DNA from: Gelidibacter gilvus
GTDB lineage: Bacteria; Bacteroidota; Bacteroidia; Flavobacteriales; Flavobacteriaceae
Assembly (NCBI RefSeq): GCF_004115975.1
Contig: NZ_SDDZ01000001.1
Coordinates: forward strand, 496,001-560,000
DNA: 64,000 nucleotides
Direction of reading: 5' to 3'
The translations under genes and the position numbers were made by a program. Of this stretch, positions 59,218 to 64,000 are shown piece by piece; position 1 is the stretch's first letter, and each line of letters starts with the position of its first letter. The notes below the pieces were generated by a model. It saw nothing but the letters and a program-made list of their open reading frames with translations, did no database searches and had not been told where the DNA came from.

Positions 59218-60351
59218 GTGATCAACAAACGTCTTCTCATAAAAAACCTATTGGCTCACAATGATGAGAACAGTTTCTATGACAAGAAGCGGCAGGTGGA
59301 TATTGGCGAAAAGGAAGGGAAGGCGAAATTTTTAAAGCATGTTTGCGCCCTGTCCAATAGCAATCCGAAAAACAATTCTTATATCGTTATAGGGGTGGAA
59401 GATGAGGATAATAGTATTACTGGAGTTGATTTTTTTGATGACAGTAAAATCCAAAATCTTATTAATGCTTATTTGACGAATCCACCGATTGTGCAATACG
59501 AGAATATTCCGTTTCCGCATCTGCCGGATGACAAAGTAGTGGGTTTGGTCACCATCAGACCTATTGATGGCTTGACCTCATTGCGGAAAAATATCTGGAA
59601 ATATTATGGGGGTTCGGTGTTTTTTAGGGTTGGAAGCATGAGCATGCCCAAGGTTTATGATATTGAGATTAAGGATGTCAACTCAAAAATTGTTGAAGCC
59701 ATTGAAAATCATTCTCAAAATAATATCCAACATACGCTTGATGGTGTTTTTGATTTTTTGAGTAAACGAAAAGATTACCATCCCCAATACAAGGTTTTTA
59801 AAGAGTATTTTGTTCTCTGTTGGGCGGGCCAAAAGAAAGTGTATAAGGACGAAACATTTTACAGTAGGGTAGATATTGAGCTTATCAATGAACAGGTACG
59901 ATTGTTTTTCTCAACTTTGGATGAAGTGACCATCAATTACGATGAAGATTCTTTTAAAATTGTGGAATATGTGAGCTTAGGATTACATAACGATTATAAA
60001 TATTATCCGTTAGAGGAAACACTCATCAACTTTGGAAATAATGCCACCTATCATATTGAAACTAAATTACTTTTTGAGGCACCTCAGTTCGATAAGAAAG
60101 TATTGCATCATATTTATAATACCAATAATGCTATTTTAGAAAAACTTAAAAAAGGGTTGACTTTAAGCGCCAATGAAGAAAAAGATCTGAAAAATCTGCC
60201 AGCAACCTATCTCATCTGCTATTTCAACTTATTTCATGATGCTGTTGACAAACTTACTGAGGCTAAACCCTTTTTAAAAGACTATAACGAAGGCGTTTAT
60301 AAGAGTTATAAGGAAACCTTACGGATTTTAAGGAAGGTGAAATATAATTAA
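59218..60351 (+). CDS. AlbA_2 (Schlafen-type) domain protein
   Basis: This 377-residue protein starts at GTG. The N-terminal ~130 residues match the AlbA_2/Schlafen divergent ATP-binding domain: F-L-K-H-V-C-A-L-S-N-S, Y-I-V-I-G-V-E-D-E-D-N-S-I-T-G-V and F-F-R-V-G-S-M-S. AlbA_2 domains bind nucleic acid or nucleotides and appear in regulators and in defence genes. The C-terminal two thirds (about 150-377) is helical with no family I recognise. No helix-turn-helix is evident. It stands alone between a pseudogene and a repeat region. Confidence 0.75.
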   Translation: MINKRLLIKNLLAHNDENSFYDKKRQVDIGEKEGKAKFLKHVCALSNSNPKNNSYIVIGVEDEDNSITGVDFFDDSKIQNLINAYLTNPPIVQYENIPFPHLPDDKVVGLVTIRPIDGLTSLRKNIWKYYGGSVFFRVGSMSMPKVYDIEIKDVNSKIVEAIENHSQNNIQHTLDGVFDFLSKRKDYHPQYKVFKEYFVLCWAGQKKVYKDETFYSRVDIELINEQVRLFFSTLDEVTINYDEDSFKIVEYVSLGLHNDYKYYPLEETLINFGNNATYHIETKLLFEAPQFDKKVLHHIYNTNNAILEKLKKGLTLSANEEKDLKNLPATYLICYFNLFHDAVDKLTEAKPFLKDYNEGVYKSYKETLRILRKVKYN

Positions 60352-60498
60352 GATGAAGATTTATTATTATCGTGCATTTCGTCGAACATTTTTGAATCAA
60401 CCTACCATTCATATAGATTTATTGACCAATTGTAGTTTTTTGCCGACTGTTTGAAAAATAATTTGCATTTTTACAGTGCTATTAATCATTTACATACA

Positions 60499-60546
60499 AT
60501 CCTGCTTCTCCCGATAATAATTCGGCACTGAAGCAGGATTTTTTTA
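60499..60546 (+). terminator. Isolated terminator hairpin (possible small RNA end)
   Basis: Arms AATCCTGCTTC and GAAGCAGGATT with a 20-base loop are followed by five Ts. It lies 147 bp beyond the AlbA_2 stop, far for a simple terminator, so it may end a short independent transcript. Confidence 0.55.
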
Positions 60547-60579
60547 TGGCGCAGTTTATCGATGTTATCTAAACAGCCA

Positions 60580-60957
60580 CTACTTTCACGGATTCTCACA
60601 GATTATGTACATCTGTCTCAGGTGATTTAGTGCTTCGTTTTTGGAATATTGTATTGAGACATAAATTCCACAAATACTTGCATATTATTGTTTGTCAGCT
60701 CCTTTGGAATTTGGTGCTTTGTTTCTGAGAGTTCGTATTGAGCCATAAATTCCACAAATACTTACACATTATTGTTTGTCTGCTCTATTGGAATTTGGTG
60801 CTTTGTAATGAGACACTAATTTCACGGATTCTCACAGATTTTTTAAATCTGTCTCATTGTAATTTGGTGCTTCGTTTTTGGAATTTCGTAATGAGACATA
60901 AATTTCCCGGATGCTCACACTTTATATTTTGTTAGCGCTATGGAAATTTTGTAATTC
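60580..60957 (+). repeat. Degenerate ~80-bp tandem repeat, five copies
   Basis: Five direct, imperfect copies follow one another, each with a TTCCACAAATACT or TTTCACGGATTCTCACAGATT-type segment, a GGAATTTGGTGCTT segment and GAGACATAA. The last copy abuts the fructose-bisphosphatase stop codon. Copies differ by substitutions and short indels. No ORF is supported. There are no unique spacers, so it is not a CRISPR. Confidence 0.75.
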
Positions 60958-60958
60958 C

Positions 60959-61978
60959 CTATTTCGGATTAGTATTGGCATTTTGAATAAACTCCTCACA
61001 TTTTTCCACCATGTTTTTACTTCCGCAGATAAAAGGGACACGTTCATGAAGTTCAGTTGGTTGGATGTCCAAAATACGCTCAAACCCATTACTGGCTTTT
61101 CCATTGGCCTGCTCTGCAAGAAATGCCATAGGATTACATTCATAGAGCAATCGTAATTTTCCATTAGAATTTAAAGAGCTTTTTGGATAGATGTAAATGC
61201 CGCCCTTAATCATGTTTCTATGGAAATCAGATACTAAAGAACCAATGTATCTGGAGGTATAAGGTCGGTCGCCTTCTTCCATTTGGCAATATTTAATATA
61301 ATTTTTCACGCCTTGTGGAAAGTGGATATAATTTCCTTCATTCACCGAATAAATACGGCCGTCTTCAGGAAACTGCATATTGGGGTGCGATAAATAAAAA
61401 GTACCTATGGCAGGATTGAGTGTAAATCCGTTAACGCCATCGCCAGTGGTATACACCAACATTGTTGAGGTGCCATAAACCACATAACCAGCCGCTACCT
61501 GTTGGTGCCCTGGTTGGAGAAAGTCTTTAAGCGTTACAGGTGTTCCAATAGGAGTGACACGTCTGTAGATTGAGAAAATGGTTCCCACAGATACATTCAC
61601 ATCAATGTTTGACGAACCATCCAATGGATCAATCAGAACTACATATTTGTTTTGATTATTCTCATCCTGACTGTTGATGGCAATAAAATCATCCTCTTCT
61701 TCACTTGCAATGCCACACACAATATTTCTATTGGTCATGGTCTGGATAAACTTTTCATTGGCATATACGTCCAGCTTCTGCTGATCTTCACCTTGAATAT
61801 TCTTGTCGCCCGCCGAACCGATTATATCGACCAATCCTGCTTTGTTGACCTCGTAGTTGACTACTTTTGCAGCAAGTCTAATGGAGTTGATGAGGCTAGA
61901 GAGTTCACCTGATGAGTATTTAAAAGATGCTTGGTTTTCAATAATAAATTCACCTAAGGTTTGATGTTTACGGTACAT
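60959..61978 (-). CDS. fbp: Class 1 fructose-1,6-bisphosphatase
   Basis: The ATG at 61978 (339 aa) fits the family start [12 protein letters not shown]; a longer TTG frame is rejected. The metal-binding motif D-P-L-D-G-S-S-N is at residues 117-124, with E-E-E-D-D upstream. The sugar-phosphate site includes [16 protein letters not shown] and [19 protein letters not shown]. The enzyme carries out the committed step of gluconeogenesis in the cytoplasm. It is divergent from the GNAT gene. Confidence 0.97.
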   Translation of the reverse strand: MYRKHQTLGEFIIENQASFKYSSGELSSLINSIRLAAKVVNYEVNKAGLVDIIGSAGDKNIQGEDQQKLDVYANEKFIQTMTNRNIVCGIASEEEDDFIAINSQDENNQNKYVVLIDPLDGSSNIDVNVSVGTIFSIYRRVTPIGTPVTLKDFLQPGHQQVAAGYVVYGTSTMLVYTTGDGVNGFTLNPAIGTFYLSHPNMQFPEDGRIYSVNEGNYIHFPQGVKNYIKYCQMEEGDRPYTSRYIGSLVSDFHRNMIKGGIYIYPKSSLNSNGKLRLLYECNPMAFLAEQANGKASNGFERILDIQPTELHERVPFICGSKNMVEKCEEFIQNANTNPK

Positions 61979-62075
61979 GGAATATTTTTGGATTTGTTTC
62001 TGCAAATATCGCCTTTTTTAGTAAACTACATCGTTTTCGTTCGTACTTAATGATTTTAATTTTCACCGTTTAAGT

Positions 62076-62083
62076 TATATTTG
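62076..62083 (+). promoter_or_regulatory. -7 promoter box of the GNAT-aspartate kinase pair
   Basis: TATATTTG fits TAnnTTTG and is 17 nt before the GNAT start codon. Confidence 0.5.
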
Positions 62084-62100
62084 AATACAATTTTTAACTC

Positions 62101-62595
62101 ATGGAATTCAAAATAAGAAAGGCAGTCTCACAGGACATGCCTCGAGTACTCGAATTAATAACAGAATTGGCGGTTTTTGAAGAGGAACCTGATGCTGTAG
62201 AAATCTCAGTATCAGATTTACAAACCGATGGTTTTGGAAAACAGCCTGCTTTTAGTTGCTTTGTCGCTGAAGTTGAAGGTCAAATAGAAGGCATTGCCTT
62301 GTTTTATGGCCGCTATTCCACTTGGAAAGGCAAGGTTTTACACTTGGAGGATTTGATTGTGAGCAAGAAAATGCGTGGCAGCGGCTTGGGAACTGCGTTA
62401 CTGGATGAAGTTGTACTGCACGGAAATCAATTGGGCATTAAACGCATTTGTTGGGAAGTTTTGGATTGGAATGAACCTGCGATTGAATTTTACCAAAAGA
62501 AAGGTGCTGATGTCAAACGCGATTGGGATGTGGTGCATTTGAATGAAATCGGGATTAGAAATTATATAGCAAAATTGGAAGATGCACGTATTTAA
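62101..62595 (+). CDS. GNAT family N-acetyltransferase
   Basis: This 164-residue single-domain acetyltransferase has the acetyl-CoA pyrophosphate loop M-R-G-S-G-L-G at about 91-97, preceded by L-E-D-L-I-V. The C-terminal W-E-V-L-D-W-N-E-P-A-I-E-F-Y-Q-K-K-G-A is typical of the spermidine/diamine-acetyltransferase-like group. The acceptor is unknown. Its end overlaps the aspartate kinase start by 14 bp, so the two are translationally coupled. Confidence 0.9.
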   Translation: MEFKIRKAVSQDMPRVLELITELAVFEEEPDAVEISVSDLQTDGFGKQPAFSCFVAEVEGQIEGIALFYGRYSTWKGKVLHLEDLIVSKKMRGSGLGTALLDEVVLHGNQLGIKRICWEVLDWNEPAIEFYQKKGADVKRDWDVVHLNEIGIRNYIAKLEDARI

Positions 62596-63841
62596 GTTTG
62601 GAGGCGCGTCTGTTAAGGATGCGCTGGGTGTTAAGAACTTGGAACGCGTTCTTAGAAAAGTTGGTTTCGAAAACACCCTGATTGTTGTTTCTGCCATGGG
62701 GAAAACGACCAATGCGTTAGAAACCGTTCTTGATAATTATTTCAACAATAAAAGCGAATTACAGAGTTCGCTCCAAGAGGTAAAAAAATACCATAATGCT
62801 ATTTTATTGGATCTTTTTGACACTAATCACGAGGAAACCCATCCAGTTTTTAAAAAAGTGACTTCTTTATTTGATGAATTGCGAAGCTTTTTTGATCGGA
62901 ATAAATCACCGGACTATAATTTTGTTTACGATCAAGTGATTGGGTATGGTGAGTTGGTGTCCACACTTATTGTAAGTGAATACCTCAATGTGGTTGGTAT
63001 CAAAAACAAGTGGTTGGATGTTAGGGAGTATATCAAAACCGATAATTATTACAGACGAGCTAACGTTAATTGGGAAGCCACGCAAACTGCCATCACTAAT
63101 AAATTAAGCAGGTCTGTTTTAAATATTACCCAAGGTTTTTTAGGGAGTGATGACAACAATTTTACAACTACGTTGGGAAGGGAAGGCAGTGACTACACGG
63201 CCGCCATTTTTGCATATTGCCTAAATGCTGAGAACGTGACCATTTGGAAAGATGTTCCAGGGGTATTAAATGCGGATCCGCGTTATTTTGAAAACTCACA
63301 ATTACTCAATAAAATCTCCTATCGTGAAGCGATAGAATTGGCGTTCTATGGTGCCTCGGTAATCCATCCTAAAACCCTGCAGCCCTTACAGCAAAAAGAA
63401 ATTCCTCTTTTTGTGAAATCTTTCATGCATCCAGAACAACCAGGAACGATGGTTGGAAAAGACCCTGGGATTGATCCGATGATTCCGTGTTTTATCGTTA
63501 AGAAAAATCAGGTATTGATTTCCTTGTCGTCCTTGGATTTTTCATACATTGTAGAAGAAAATATCAGTGAGATCTTTAAACTCTTGCATTTGTATAAAAT
63601 GAAGGTTGATGTGATTCAAAACTCGGCCATCAGTTTCTCTGTATGTGTGGATAATATGTATAACAATCTGCCAAATTTAATGCAGCATTTAAAGGCGAAA
63701 TTCAAGATCACTTGTCATGAAAATGTATCCTTATATACAATACGACATTACAATTTCGATTCCATAGCACAATTGGAGCTGGATAAAACTATACTTTTGA
63801 AGCAGTTAACACAGGAAACTGTTCAATTGGTCACACAATAG
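62582..63841 (+). CDS. lysC: Aspartate kinase
   Basis: This 419-residue enzyme phosphorylates aspartate at the entry of the lysine, threonine and methionine pathway. The amino-acid-kinase core begins K-F-G-G-A-S-V-K-D, and T-T-L-G-R-E-G-S-D-Y-T-A, W-K-D-V-P-G-V-L-N-A-D-P-R and the E-L-A-F-Y-G-A-x-V-I-H-P-K-T stretch follow. A C-terminal regulatory ACT-like region (about 305-400) suggests feedback control. It is a stand-alone kinase with no fused homoserine dehydrogenase. It is coupled to the upstream GNAT gene. Confidence 0.94.
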   Translation: MHVFKFGGASVKDALGVKNLERVLRKVGFENTLIVVSAMGKTTNALETVLDNYFNNKSELQSSLQEVKKYHNAILLDLFDTNHEETHPVFKKVTSLFDELRSFFDRNKSPDYNFVYDQVIGYGELVSTLIVSEYLNVVGIKNKWLDVREYIKTDNYYRRANVNWEATQTAITNKLSRSVLNITQGFLGSDDNNFTTTLGREGSDYTAAIFAYCLNAENVTIWKDVPGVLNADPRYFENSQLLNKISYREAIELAFYGASVIHPKTLQPLQQKEIPLFVKSFMHPEQPGTMVGKDPGIDPMIPCFIVKKNQVLISLSSLDFSYIVEENISEIFKLLHLYKMKVDVIQNSAISFSVCVDNMYNNLPNLMQHLKAKFKITCHENVSLYTIRHYNFDSIAQLELDKTILLKQLTQETVQLVTQ

Positions 63842-63914
63842 CATTTACGGCATAATTGTTCGTCAATTGTGGTTCTGCAAGGAAGCACAAAGACAATTTA
63901 TTAAAAAAAATGAT

Positions 63915-63922
63915 TAGGTTTG
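63915..63922 (+). promoter_or_regulatory. -7 promoter box abutting the last start codon
   Basis: TAGGTTTG fits TAnnTTTG and ends only 5 bases before the ATG at 63928, so transcription should begin at or next to the start codon. Confidence 0.5.
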
Positions 63923-63927
63923 TAGCC

Positions 63928-64000
63928 ATGACCAAACAGCAAGATTCAGGATTAGTAAATGCAAAAGAAGTCGCCAAAGCCATACGTATGGACAAGTACG
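63928..64000 (+). CDS. Acyltransferase-like protein, N-terminal fragment
   Basis: The frame is open to the window end and encodes 24 residues, including L-V-N-A-K-E-V-A-K-A-I-R-M-D-K-Y. This resembles the N-terminus of Bacteroidota lysophospholipid acyltransferase/GNAT (hemolysin-like) proteins, which share a L-V-x-A-K-E-V-A-K-A-I motif. The catalytic H-x-x-x-x-D lies beyond the window, so the call rests on a short match from memory. Confidence 0.5.
   Translation, partial: MTKQQDSGLVNAKEVAKAIRMDKY

Noticed and set aside
60580-60957. CRISPR-like array before fbp
   Set aside because: The copies are contiguous and degenerate with no spacers.

Overview
The window is low-GC DNA that looks like chromosomal sequence from a marine-type member of the Flavobacteriaceae (Bacteroidota). 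The evidence is gene content typical of that family: a SufE/DUF59/DUF2480/DUF3078 cluster, a complete MoxR-DUF58-Bat (aerotolerance) operon, a CarboxypepD-regulatory TonB-dependent receptor paired with a DUF5689 lipoprotein, and a GbsR/MarR-regulated RND pump. Many genes are preceded by the Bacteroidota -7 promoter box TAnnTTTG. No rRNA, tRNA, CRISPR array, prophage or classical transposase gene was recognised.

Layout. 1-6.4 kb: tail of a META-domain protein, SufE, a SufT-like DUF59 protein, an ABC exporter followed by a 101-bp tandem repeat, DUF2480 and DUF3078 proteins, and HflX on the opposite strand. 6.4-13.5 kb: two endonuclease/exonuclease/phosphatase (EEP) proteins flanking a small membrane protein, a DUF5689 lipoprotein and its TonB-dependent receptor, possibly a locus for using extracellular nucleic acid or phosphate. 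13.8-16.6 kb: ALDH7-type aldehyde dehydrogenase and a lipoprotein isoaspartyl peptidase. 16.6-26.7 kb: alpha-2-macroglobulin-like lipoprotein and penicillin-binding protein 1C, the classic periplasmic-defence pair. They are separated here by 2.2 kb holding six direct copies of a structured ~188-bp repeat, a hexameric tyrosine-coordinated heme protein gene and a DUF559 nuclease gene.

26.8-36.4 kb: housekeeping genes (cytochrome-like membrane protein, TerB, Mfd, thioredoxin-fold protein, LysM/BON protein, an unknown lipoprotein, GpsA, an unknown Bacteroidota protein). 36.5-43.3 kb: a higA antitoxin next to a ruined higB, then an RND efflux operon (regulator, adaptor, pump, outer-membrane factor) read right to left, with a perfect inverted repeat upstream that is probably the operator. 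43.4-46.5 kb: PheS, a small conserved protein, CvpA, beta-carbonic anhydrase. 46.9-56.6 kb: the MoxR-DUF58-Bat operon on the minus strand, whose gene gaps are punctuated by heptanucleotide tandem repeats and which is interrupted by a four-helix-bundle (S23-like) gene. 56.7-64 kb: DUF4382 lipoprotein, SDR oxidoreductase, a decayed four-helix-bundle gene, an AlbA_2 protein, an ~80-bp tandem repeat, fructose-bisphosphatase, a GNAT, aspartate kinase and the start of an acyltransferase-like gene.

The most unusual structure is the DUF559 repeat array at 22.27-24.33 kb. Each repeat core runs from AACC to GGTT and is built from two related inverted halves. Gene-less copies are joined by an identical 55-bp linker that carries the last ten codons of the DUF559 gene. 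They look like internal-deletion derivatives of a DUF559-bearing unit, as MITEs are of a transposon. Mobility is inferred, not shown.
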